Of a stretch of DNA of 63,457 bases, positions 26,209 to 34,335 are shown piece after piece. Each line of letters starts with the position of its first letter. The first letter of the stretch is position 1. A program made the translations under genes and the position numbers. Location of the stretch: the IMG/VR virus record IMGVR_UViG_3300007960_000020, positions 1 through 63,457 of that record; one strand, given 5' to 3'. The notes under the pieces were generated by a model. It was not told where the DNA came from, made no database searches, and saw only the letters and a list, made by a program, of their open reading frames with translations. This stretch comes from a virus.

Positions 26209-26538
26209 ATGAACTTAATAATATTATTTGTAATAGCATTTATACAAAATATGGTTTTTACTTGGGTAAGTAGAAGTCGTAATAGTGGTAATGTAAATAA
26301 ACATATGATTGCTTCTATATGTAGCAATTTAATTTGGTTTATATGTAACTTTTTTATACTTTTTCCAGAAATATTAAAAACAGTACAAGAAGGAAGTATA
26401 TTAGATAGAGTTTTAGTTTTAATAATTTATACTATAGCAACATCGTTAGGTTCTGTAGTAATGATGAAAGTAAATTTAGGACATTGGTATATACCTTTTT
26501 TAACTGAAAATGGAAAAGATAAAGTAGGAGAAAGATAA
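26209..26538 (+). CDS. Integral membrane protein, 109 residues
   Basis: Three hydrophobic segments: about 1-18 (LIILFVIAFIQNMVF), 35-55 (IASICSNLIWFICNFFILF) and 68-88 (VLVLIIYTIATSLGSVVMM), joined by short charged loops (SRSRNSGN). It is therefore an inner-membrane protein, family not recognised. It lies six bases after the MazG-like gene. Its size and topology would fit a small phage membrane effector, a superinfection-exclusion protein or a holin, but nothing decides between these. Confidence 0.65.
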   Translation: MNLIILFVIAFIQNMVFTWVSRSRNSGNVNKHMIASICSNLIWFICNFFILFPEILKTVQEGSILDRVLVLIIYTIATSLGSVVMMKVNLGHWYIPFLTENGKDKVGER

Positions 26539-26562
26539 TGAATATATTTATAATAAGTAAAA

Positions 26563-26922
26563 ATGAAATTAAATAAATCAGAAATAGAAGCATTAGCTAA
26601 TAAAATATATGATGAATATAATGTAGAGAGAAACAAAACTATTAAAGCTGAAGAACAATCTGCTTTAGAAAAATATAAAAAAACCAAACAGTATTCTTTA
26701 ATAGAACAATTAAAAAAAGAATTACCAGAAGGAATAGATTTATATTTTAAAAAACAAGGATTGAGTAGAGATTATCCTTATATGTTTGATATAAATTATA
26801 CTATTAAATCAAGATATATGAGTTTAAGTGCTATAAAAGATGCTATAGTTTTAGCTCAATTAGATAACTCTAATATTAATGACATTATAGCTACTGTAAA
26901 AAAACAATTAATAAGTAATTAA
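26563..26922 (+). CDS. Hypothetical helical protein, 119 residues
   Basis: Soluble and highly charged. A long N-terminal helix (KLNKSEIEALANKIYDEY) leads to a middle with aromatic residues (EGIDLYFKKQ, RDYPYMFDINY) and a helical end. No family is recognised. A 24-base gap separates it from the membrane protein upstream and a 30-base gap follows, so it may be translated independently. Confidence 0.55.
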   Translation: MKLNKSEIEALANKIYDEYNVERNKTIKAEEQSALEKYKKTKQYSLIEQLKKELPEGIDLYFKKQGLSRDYPYMFDINYTIKSRYMSLSAIKDAIVLAQLDNSNINDIIATVKKQLISN

Positions 26923-26952
26923 TAAAACTTTAATAATTTTAAATTTTAATGT

Positions 26953-27204
26953 ATGATTGGTTTTTTAATATGTTTATTACTCATCCTTGGATTTTTTTAT
27001 TTAAAAGATTGGGATGAGTCTGAGATGCTTAAATCTAGTTTGTTATTTAAGATATCTTCTTTAGAACATAAATTAATAGCAGAGAAATATAATAATGAAG
27101 TGTTACAAAAAGAATTAACACTTAAAAAGAAAGAAATAAAACAACTATATAAAACTATAGAAGAGTTAAATAAAAACAACATTGAAGATATTTTATTAGA
27201 ATAA
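26953..27204 (+). CDS. Small membrane-anchored coiled-coil protein, 83 residues
   Basis: An N-terminal transmembrane segment (GFLICLLLILGFFYL) is followed by a cluster of charges and then an uninterrupted coiled coil up to the C-terminus. This is the layout of a type II membrane-anchored coiled-coil protein such as an i-spanin. It sits directly before another single-span protein (27206-27844), so a two-part membrane or lysis complex is possible. No signature proves it. Confidence 0.6.
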   Translation: MIGFLICLLLILGFFYLKDWDESEMLKSSLLFKISSLEHKLIAEKYNNEVLQKELTLKKKEIKQLYKTIEELNKNNIEDILLE

Positions 27205-27205
27205 A

Positions 27206-27844
27206 ATGAATGATGAAGGAATAAATATAAATATTAAAGATTCTTTGGATAATAAATATACTCCTTGGTTTTTAATAGCTATTTTAATAATAGTAATAAT
27301 ACTAATGAAACAATGTGATGGTGTTAAAAAAGTAGAAGACTTTGTATGTAATTGTGATGAAAGTTATTATGAGTTAAGAACTGTATATAGAGATACAGGT
27401 TCAGTAGAAAAAATTTACATACCAGAAAGAGATACTTTATTTGATACTGTTTTATTAGATAGATTTATTACTATTCCTCAAGAAGTAGATACCCAGGCTA
27501 TAATAGAAGATTACTTTAGAGTATATACTTATAGAGATAGTTTTTTAGCTAATGATATTAAAGCTTATCTATATGATACTATAGGTATGAATAGAATATT
27601 ATCAAGAAAGTGGGAACTTCAAAACTTGAGAGAAACATCTATTATACAACCAATTAAGAAACCCAAGTTTCAAGTTTATGTTGGTATGGGATTATCTAGT
27701 AGACATAAACTACCTATAAGAGCTGATATAAATCCTTCTTTAGCATTTAAAACTAAAACAGATTTATTATTAACTTTTAATTATGGAGTATTTGAAAATA
27801 GAATACAGGCAACTGTATATTATAAAATTAAGTTTAGAAAATGA
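27206..27844 (+). CDS. Single-span membrane protein with periplasmic domain, 212 residues
   Basis: A short N-terminal cytoplasmic part is followed by one membrane span (about 21-34, LIAILIIVIILMK). An extended periplasmic region has repeated D-T-V/L patterns (ERDTLFDTVLLDRF) like those of spanin-like DUF6808-type proteins of Bacteroidota phages and plasmids. The C-terminal 50 residues have alternating strands (FQVYVGMGLSS, DLLLTFNYGVF, QATVYYKIKF) like the last strands of an outer-membrane barrel. I infer an envelope-spanning protein. The family name is tentative. Confidence 0.55.
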   Translation: MNDEGININIKDSLDNKYTPWFLIAILIIVIILMKQCDGVKKVEDFVCNCDESYYELRTVYRDTGSVEKIYIPERDTLFDTVLLDRFITIPQEVDTQAIIEDYFRVYTYRDSFLANDIKAYLYDTIGMNRILSRKWELQNLRETSIIQPIKKPKFQVYVGMGLSSRHKLPIRADINPSLAFKTKTDLLLTFNYGVFENRIQATVYYKIKFRK

Positions 27845-27969
27845 TAGAAATATTAAATTTTATTTTTAGTAGCTTTTGGATATGGTTAGGAACTTTTTTA
27901 CTTTTAGGAGTAATTAGTTTAGGAATTTATAACTTATTCGGAAGTATTATAAAAGCAATAAGAAGATGA
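27841..27969 (+). CDS. Membrane micro-protein, 42 residues
   Basis: The ATG overlaps the previous stop (ATGA) and the TGA overlaps the next ATG (ATGA), so the frame is fully embedded in the translational chain. The product is nearly all hydrophobic (FIFSSFWIWLGTFLLLGVISLGIY) and ends in basic residues (KAIRR), a single or hairpin membrane helix with a cytoplasmic positive end. Possibly a holin-like or accessory membrane peptide. Confidence 0.6.
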   Translation: MIEILNFIFSSFWIWLGTFLLLGVISLGIYNLFGSIIKAIRR

Positions 27970-28700
27970 GCACTTTCGTAATAGGAGATATTCATGGAAA
28001 TTTAAAATCTTTAAATCAGATTTTAGAAAGAGCTAACATAACCAAGGAGGATACATTGATCTTTCTTGGTGACTATGTTGATAGATTTCCTGAAAGCGCA
28101 GAAGTAATACATAGATTAATTGAATTACAAGAAACTAATCCTTGTATATTTATAATGGGTAATCATGATATTTGGCTTAAAGATTATTTAAATAAAGGTA
28201 TAGCTCCTAATTTATGGATAACTCAAGGAGGAAGAGAAACTATAGAATCTTATCAAAAATATTTTGACAATAAAGAATTTATAGAAATGCACCGTAAGTT
28301 TTTAAATAATATGAAACCATATTATGTTGATAATAAGAATAGAATATTTGTTCATGGAGGGTTTACATCTTATAGAGGTATAGAACATGAACCTTATCAT
28401 ACTAATTATTATTGGGATAGAACTTTAGTTCAATTAGCTTATTATTATTCTAAGTTATTAGAAAAAAATGATAACACTCCAATACCTAAAATATTAAATA
28501 CTTTTAATGAACTATATTTAGGACATACTAGTACTATAAGTTGGAATGATGAAAATGGTGAACCAATAACTACTCCTATAAAAATGTATAATGTTTGGAA
28601 TTTAGATACAGGAGGGGGGTATAAAGGTAAACTAACAATAATGAATATAGACAGTAAAGAATACTGGCAATCTGATAATGTAGAAACTTTGTACACATGA
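27966..28700 (+). CDS. Metallophosphoesterase (serine/threonine phosphatase-like)
   Basis: A 244-residue calcineurin-like phosphatase with the full motif set: GDIHGN near the N-terminus, GDYVDRFP (about 36-43), GNHD, and FVHGGF for the late histidine. This order matches the PP1/lambda-phosphatase/PrpE group, which removes phosphate from proteins or from dinucleotides such as Ap4A. In a phage it may alter host phosphorylation or alarmone signalling. It is embedded between two membrane micro-proteins with ATGA overlaps on both sides. Confidence 0.85.
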   Translation: MSTFVIGDIHGNLKSLNQILERANITKEDTLIFLGDYVDRFPESAEVIHRLIELQETNPCIFIMGNHDIWLKDYLNKGIAPNLWITQGGRETIESYQKYFDNKEFIEMHRKFLNNMKPYYVDNKNRIFVHGGFTSYRGIEHEPYHTNYYWDRTLVQLAYYYSKLLEKNDNTPIPKILNTFNELYLGHTSTISWNDENGEPITTPIKMYNVWNLDTGGGYKGKLTIMNIDSKEYWQSDNVETLYT

Positions 28701-28870
28701 AAAGATTAAAATCAACTATTTTTATACTTGCTATAATTATGTTATTATCAATAATTATTTTAATAATATTAAGTTTTTATCAAATAGTTAATGTGGGAGT
28801 TGCTGGTATAATATCTATAGCATTAATTTATATAAGTTATTTTTTACTTGAAACACATAAAAAATTATAA
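28697..28870 (+). CDS. Membrane micro-protein, 57 residues, two spans
   Basis: The ATG overlaps the phosphatase stop (ATGA) and the TAA is followed at once by the next ATG. There is a basic N-terminus (MKRLKS), then two hydrophobic helices (IFILAIIMLLSIIILIILSF and VGVAGIISIALIYISYFLL) and a charged tail (ETHKKL). Two spans with charged ends fit a class II holin or a small membrane regulator. No family can be named. Confidence 0.6.
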   Translation: MKRLKSTIFILAIIMLLSIIILIILSFYQIVNVGVAGIISIALIYISYFLLETHKKL

Positions 28871-29194
28871 ATGAGTCTTAAACAAGATTTAATTAAGTTA
28901 TTAGCTAATAACAAAATAGAAGTTAAATACACAGATGTTATAATAAACAATTATAATACTACAGGATTAAATACAATTGATTTATTTTTTAGATATAAAG
29001 AAGCTAAAGTTTTTTATTTATATACATGGTATACTAAAGGAAATACAGTTAATGCTAAATTAACTATAGATAATATGAATAAATTAAATGCTTCTGATTT
29101 AGAAAAAATAAATCATATTTTATTTGCTTCTAAAGTGTTAATAGAACAAGAAGTAAAAACAATTAAAGATGGACAACAACAACATATTGTCTAA
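28871..29194 (+). CDS. Hypothetical protein, 107 residues
   Basis: A small soluble alpha/beta protein: an N-terminal helix (LKQDLIKLLANNKI), central strands (TIDLFFRYKEAKVFYLYTWY, VNAKLTID) and a C-terminal helix. No family is recognised. Its last 26 bases overlap the start of the DUF5662-type gene in another frame. Confidence 0.6.
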   Translation: MSLKQDLIKLLANNKIEVKYTDVIINNYNTTGLNTIDLFFRYKEAKVFYLYTWYTKGNTVNAKLTIDNMNKLNASDLEKINHILFASKVLIEQEVKTIKDGQQQHIV

Positions 29195-29648
29195 ATTAGA
29201 AAAACTAGATGCTATATTATCTCATATAAATAATGTAAGAGATAATTGTTTAAAGTTAGGTAAATATCTAATTAAAAATAATAGAGAACAATTAGGTTTA
29301 TTGCTAATAGCTAATTCTCAAATACATGATCATTCTAAATTTTTTGGAATAGAATGGGATAATATAGCAGATAGACATGGTAATCCAGAATTAATTAAAG
29401 TAACAGTATTCCATCATAATCATACTAATATGCATCATCCAGAATATTGGGGTAGTATTCATAATATGCCTGATGTATATTTAGCTGAAATGGTTTGTGA
29501 TTGGAAAGCTAGAAGTAATGAATTTGGAGGAGATTTAATTGATTGGGTTACTAATAAAGCTACTATTAGATTTAAATTTACTTTAGATGATTTAGTAGGA
29601 ATTAAAATAAAAGAATTTTTAAATATAATATTAGAAAAACAATTTTAA
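29169..29648 (+). CDS. DUF5662-type HD-like protein (probable metal-dependent hydrolase)
   Basis: A 159-residue all-helical protein with the features I associate with the DUF5662 family: HDHSKFFGIEW, the histidine cluster FHHNHTNMHHPEYW, and AEMVCDWKARSNEFGGD. The spaced His/Asp residues look like an HD-domain metal site, so a phosphohydrolase activity is likely, though I know of no defined substrate. It overlaps the second MazG-like gene by one base, which suggests a shared role in nucleotide handling. Confidence 0.72.
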   Translation: MDNNNILSKLEKLDAILSHINNVRDNCLKLGKYLIKNNREQLGLLLIANSQIHDHSKFFGIEWDNIADRHGNPELIKVTVFHHNHTNMHHPEYWGSIHNMPDVYLAEMVCDWKARSNEFGGDLIDWVTNKATIRFKFTLDDLVGIKIKEFLNIILEKQF

Positions 29649-29944
29649 TGAAAAAAGCTAAATTAAAAGTAATAAAAACATTAATAGAAACTAATGATTT
29701 GAATTATAATAAACTTAAAGCAGCAGAAGAACTTCAAGAATTATCATTAGCTTTAACTCAACAACTTTTAAAACCTACGAGAATAACTGATGAAGCAGTT
29801 ATAGATGAAATAGGAGATGTTTGGATTAGGATGCAAATTCTTATGAAGTTATATGATAAGAAAAAAGTTAATGATAGAATAGTTTATAAGTTAAATAAAT
29901 TTTCTGAATACTTTGATAAAAGATTATATAAAGGAAGTATTTAA
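29648..29944 (+). CDS. Second MazG-like protein
   Basis: A 98-residue helical protein with the MazG-type metal pairs: KAAEELQELSLALTQQL (E-E...E) and DEIGDVWIRMQIL (E...D). It is a shorter and divergent relative of the protein at 25874-26203. Both ExxE and ExxD segments are intact, so activity is plausible. It follows the DUF5662-type gene without a gap. Confidence 0.75.
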   Translation: MKKAKLKVIKTLIETNDLNYNKLKAAEELQELSLALTQQLLKPTRITDEAVIDEIGDVWIRMQILMKLYDKKKVNDRIVYKLNKFSEYFDKRLYKGSI

Positions 29945-29955
29945 TAATAAAAAAC

Positions 29956-30438
29956 ATGAAATTAAAAACAAACAGTTGGCATAGTAGATATTATATGTAT
30001 TTCTACGATTTGCGAGATTTTGAATTACCAAAAGATTATTGTACATATTTTTGGAAGTTGTCTTTTGCTATTCTTTTATTTATATTACCTCTATTATCTT
30101 TACCAGCATTATTATTTGTATTTTTGTTTGATAAAAGAAATATAGATAGAATTTCTTTAAAAGAATGTTTACTAATGACTTTTTTTGGAAATATAATATT
30201 TTCTGTTTTTGGTATTGTAGGATATGAGTTTTATAGTGATTTTTATCATGCTTTAATGGCATTTCTTATAATAATAGGTATTTTAATATTTATTATTCTT
30301 GGTGCTGTTGGATATATGTTCGTTACATCAGAAGAGTTAAAAGAATCAATATCCGATGTAGTTGAAGATAATCTAATATATAAGAAATATAAATCATTTA
30401 AAGAAAAGAATTGTCCTATAATAGAATGGGATAAATAA
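29956..30438 (+). CDS. Integral membrane protein, 160 residues; last gene of the left arm
   Basis: Three likely membrane helices: about 32-53 (FAILLFILPLLSLPALLFVF), 70-90 (LMTFFGNIIFSVFGIVGYEF) and 97-118 (FLIIIGILIFIILGAVGYMF), with a charged soluble tail. No family is recognised. It is the last gene before the strong terminator at 30453. A position at the end of the early arm is common for optional host-interaction genes. Confidence 0.65.
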   Translation: MKLKTNSWHSRYYMYFYDLRDFELPKDYCTYFWKLSFAILLFILPLLSLPALLFVFLFDKRNIDRISLKECLLMTFFGNIIFSVFGIVGYEFYSDFYHALMAFLIIIGILIFIILGAVGYMFVTSEELKESISDVVEDNLIYKKYKSFKEKNCPIIEWDK

Positions 30439-30452
30439 TTAATATAAACAAT

Positions 30453-30488
30453 AAAAAAGTCCGTTGAAACCAATCAACGGACTTTTTT
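30453..30488. terminator. Bidirectional intrinsic terminator between the converging arms
   Basis: A 15-pair stem: an A-run plus GTCCGTTGA on the left, and TCAACGGAC plus a T-run on the right, closing a six-base loop (AACCAA). The T-run trails the stem on the plus strand and the A-run becomes a U-run on the minus strand, so it can end transcription from both sides. It lies in the 70-base gap between the plus-strand arm (ends 30438) and the minus-strand arm (ends 30509). Confidence 0.93.
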
Positions 30489-30508
30489 TTACCCCTATCA
30501 ATTAATGT

Positions 30509-33500
30509 TTATCTTGTATATCTTGAATCTAAATTTAGATTTTCTAATTCTTCTAATCTTTGAATATGATTAACAACAGGAATTACTTTTTTAACTTTTC
30601 TAACAAAATTAGATTTATCTTTATTGTAACCAGTTTTAATTTTATCTTCTCCTTGTATTGCTCTTATAGCTGCTGGAATTAATTCATATACATCAACTAT
30701 ACTCTTTGTAACAGGACTAATATCTCTTAAAATTTTAATCTGAGAAACAGGAGATACAAAGAAAGATAATTCCCCTTCAATTCTCATAGATTGATTAGTT
30801 ATAAAAGTTAATAAAGCTACTTTCTCATCATCATCATCTAATTCTATTGATTTTAATATAGAAGATGCAGCTATTAAAGTTAGAATAAGTCTAAGTTCAG
30901 CTACATTCTTTCTCATATTCTCCTGATCTATTTCACTTAATCCTTCAAAAGAATTAGATTTATATAATCTAAAACTAAGTTGACTTAATATTTCAGTTCC
31001 TAACATTTTAACATAATTAACTAAATCAGTATTTTTATAAGTATCCATAGCACTTATCCATCTGCCTTTCATAGTTCTTCCTAACCTTTCATCATAATAT
31101 TCTTTACCTATTCTCGCAGATATAGCTTGAGGTAACCATCTTCTAAATATCATTATCATTCTTCCCCATGTTTGTGATTTAATCTTTATAGGAGAATCAG
31201 GATCGTAGTTACCATGTACATATTTATTTATTTGTTGTATCTTTTTGTATAACTCAAATTTGTTTTGAGATCCATCGCCATAATTATAATCAGGAAACTC
31301 ATCTTTTTTAAATTTTCCGTTATCGTCAAAAGCATCGAATAAAGTGTGTTCTTTACCATTTTTATCTTTTAATTTGATATTCAACATAGTAGCTATCATA
31401 GTTTGAGATTGTACAAACTTCTCTGTATGTATTTGAGCAAAGAATAATACATCTCCCATTTTTTTACCTATACTACCTGATTCATAAAAAGTATCTGTAG
31501 CATCTTTAACTAAGTTAAATTCTTTAGCTAAGTTATATACTTTACTATTAGGTTTTACAATACTAGTTGCTAATAAAACAGCTCTTCTTAATTGTGATTC
31601 TGTATAATCAACATTACCTGCAGCATGTATAAAGTTAGATATAGTACCAAATAAAGTATTAGTTACAGCAGAAAAAGCATTAAAAGATAACCCTTTTAAT
31701 CTGGTATAATCTATAAACCTATCAATTATATTACCTATAGTAATTTTTCTTACTTCTCCTTCAACTTCTACAGTACCTATTTTAGAAGTATGATCTTCTC
31801 TATGTTTATCATATAACATAGAATCAATATAATATTCTAATTGGTCAATTGATTGTTTATTACCATTTAAGAGTTCAATCATCTCACCATACTTATTAGT
31901 TTTATTCTTTCCTTCTACTTCTATTCTCTCTTTTAAAGTTTTAAATATATTTCTAGCTATTATGATAGGATCTTCTACAGCAGCTTTATATTCATAAGAA
32001 TAAGACATTACTGCAAAAGCATTTAATACTTTTTCTAAATCATAAGATTTTTCATCAGCATTTAATTTACCAGATACCATATATACTGGTATTTTCTTTT
32101 GTGGTCTACCTGTTAATGGATCTTGTAAAGAATAATCTTTAACAGCATCTAATGGTTCTGAGAAATACTTAACAAAAGCAGGACCTAAACCTCTAAAGAT
32201 ATCTGTCATTTTCTTTTTACTAAGTTCATGCAACATAGACCTTTTCAATTCAGGTATAAAATTAGATTGCATGTTTACTGGAAGAACACCTTTTCTTTCA
32301 TCTAATTTAGTAACAAAATAATTATAGAATCTTTGTAGTTCTGGAGTATTCTCTATTTTAGTATATCTATCATCTTTCCATAAACTTTCTTTTGGTTTAT
32401 ATTCTATATATAAATATTTTTTCTTACCATTTGTAGGATTGTGTTCTTTTATCCATTCTGTAAATAATGCTTCATTAACATTACCATCTACATCAGTATA
32501 TAATAATTTAGCTTCACTTTTAGCTTTATTATATTTATCATTATCTACAATTATATCTGTATTCTCTTCTAAAAATTTATAATACTTATTCCATTTTTTA
32601 GTTTCTTTAGCTTCTTTTAAAAGTTTAGAACGTATATCATAAAATTCTTGTTTAATATTAGTTATGTAATTACCTGTTAAATTACCTTTATTATCTTTCT
32701 GTACAAATAAATCCCATAATTTTTCATCTTTAATATTATTAGCTTTAGCCCATTCTTTTAATAATTTAACTTCTTTAGAAGTTTCTTCTTCAAATTCTTT
32801 AGCTGACTCATAAGCAGAAAATGAAGCTCTATCTAATAACTCATATATTTTTCTAAACAATGGTATTTTAGATACAGATATATCTAAGAACTGAGCTTCA
32901 AAGAAATTAGTTTCTGTTGGATTTATAAATAAGTTTCTAGGATCATGAGGATTAGAAATAAAAATATCATTTAAATAGTTATTTATGTATAATTTATTTA
33001 CATTATCTAATAATCTACTTGCTTTATCAGATATTAAAGATAAGTTTTTATTTAATTCTTCATCTTCATATTGTATAATTTTAGATAAATTTCTCCACGC
33101 ACTTAAATAGTCATTAGCAATAGCATATAAATCTTCTTTTTCTTCTCTAGATAAACTGGTAAAATTATTAAATAATTGTTCTACTTTATCTACTTGTGAT
33201 TTTGCTAAATCTTCTATTAATCCTATATCTCTTGTTTTAACTAACTTTTTAATATAGTTCTCTATTGCTGTTATTCTCGCATTTATTTTGTTATTCTTTG
33301 TTTCATTTCCTTTTACTCTTTGAGATTTAAGAACATCAATTACTTTTTGTTGTCTTCTTATCTCATCGTCAATTGCTTTTACACCAGTCTTTTTACCTGA
33401 TATAGAATATAAAGTATCAGTACTTAAAAAATTTCTTATATCAAAGGATGTTCCTTCTAATAAATAAGAAGATGATTCTTTTAATACTTCGTTTAATTGT

Positions 33501-34312
33501 TTTTCAAATAACTCTTCGTTACTATTTTTAAATATACTTTTAATATACTTTAATATTCTTTGTATTATATTATCTGTTTTAGTATCAGATTTATTTTTGT
33601 TATTATGGATATAATTATTAATTAATTTACCCATAGTTTCTTTAACTAATAACTCTTCGTTATTATCATATTCATTAGAATATGTTTCTAATACATTATT
33701 ATATTCAGTTGTATTTTTAGATAATTCGTATAATCTATTATATAAAGTAGGATTTTTAACTTTTAACATTTCTACTAAAAAGTGAGCAGCTTCTTCTCCT
33801 AGTACTGTACTATCTAATTTATCCTTAGATACTTTAATAACTTTATTTAGAATATCTGCTAAAGCATCTGCTTTTAAATTCTTTCTTGTAGTTAAATTAT
33901 CAACAACTTCTACCGATATATCATTGTTATTTAAAAAGTTAGTTATTATATCTAATAATTTAGATTCTGTTTTATCAACAGTCTCTTCTTTTGTATCCAT
34001 TGATTTTTTAATAGGATTAAAAGGAGGAATCTCTTTATCAAAAGATGGTGATAAAGAATAAAATATATTATTCTTATTATCAACTTTTTTAAATAACTCT
34101 TTATTAGGAACAGCTTTAGTTCCATTATTTTCTTCATAGAACCATTTACCTTCTATATCATATCTTTCTATTCCGTTTTGAGTTAATAGTTTATTAACCT
34201 CTCTAAACTTCTTTAAATCAGTAATATTTAGATAAGGGTCTATTACATTATTTCTTTTCAAATAATCTTTAGCGTTAGCTTCTGCTGTTTTATAAGGTAA
34301 TTTACAAGACAT
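30509..34312 (-). CDS. Large virion-associated protein, 1267 residues
   Basis: The promoter-distal gene of the late arm, 23 bases after the RNA polymerase giant. It is mostly charged and helical with long coiled-coil regions (about 300-450) and no signal peptide. Near residue 173 is EEAAHFLVEML, which looks like a zincin helix whose first histidine has become glutamate. The C-terminal third (LKGLSFNAFSAVTNTLFGTISNF, ELRLILTLIAASSILKSIEL) has hydrophobic helices. In crAss-like phages very large proteins at this place are internal cargo or RNA-polymerase-associated subunits ejected with DNA; I infer the same class. The exact role is unknown. Confidence 0.7.
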   Translation of the reverse strand: MSCKLPYKTAEANAKDYLKRNNVIDPYLNITDLKKFREVNKLLTQNGIERYDIEGKWFYEENNGTKAVPNKELFKKVDNKNNIFYSLSPSFDKEIPPFNPIKKSMDTKEETVDKTESKLLDIITNFLNNNDISVEVVDNLTTRKNLKADALADILNKVIKVSKDKLDSTVLGEEAAHFLVEMLKVKNPTLYNRLYELSKNTTEYNNVLETYSNEYDNNEELLVKETMGKLINNYIHNNKNKSDTKTDNIIQRILKYIKSIFKNSNEELFEKQLNEVLKESSSYLLEGTSFDIRNFLSTDTLYSISGKKTGVKAIDDEIRRQQKVIDVLKSQRVKGNETKNNKINARITAIENYIKKLVKTRDIGLIEDLAKSQVDKVEQLFNNFTSLSREEKEDLYAIANDYLSAWRNLSKIIQYEDEELNKNLSLISDKASRLLDNVNKLYINNYLNDIFISNPHDPRNLFINPTETNFFEAQFLDISVSKIPLFRKIYELLDRASFSAYESAKEFEEETSKEVKLLKEWAKANNIKDEKLWDLFVQKDNKGNLTGNYITNIKQEFYDIRSKLLKEAKETKKWNKYYKFLEENTDIIVDNDKYNKAKSEAKLLYTDVDGNVNEALFTEWIKEHNPTNGKKKYLYIEYKPKESLWKDDRYTKIENTPELQRFYNYFVTKLDERKGVLPVNMQSNFIPELKRSMLHELSKKKMTDIFRGLGPAFVKYFSEPLDAVKDYSLQDPLTGRPQKKIPVYMVSGKLNADEKSYDLEKVLNAFAVMSYSYEYKAAVEDPIIIARNIFKTLKERIEVEGKNKTNKYGEMIELLNGNKQSIDQLEYYIDSMLYDKHREDHTSKIGTVEVEGEVRKITIGNIIDRFIDYTRLKGLSFNAFSAVTNTLFGTISNFIHAAGNVDYTESQLRRAVLLATSIVKPNSKVYNLAKEFNLVKDATDTFYESGSIGKKMGDVLFFAQIHTEKFVQSQTMIATMLNIKLKDKNGKEHTLFDAFDDNGKFKKDEFPDYNYGDGSQNKFELYKKIQQINKYVHGNYDPDSPIKIKSQTWGRMIMIFRRWLPQAISARIGKEYYDERLGRTMKGRWISAMDTYKNTDLVNYVKMLGTEILSQLSFRLYKSNSFEGLSEIDQENMRKNVAELRLILTLIAASSILKSIELDDDDEKVALLTFITNQSMRIEGELSFFVSPVSQIKILRDISPVTKSIVDVYELIPAAIRAIQGEDKIKTGYNKDKSNFVRKVKKVIPVVNHIQRLEELENLNLDSRYTR

Positions 34313-34335
34313 TTAATTGATATTTTATTTTTATA

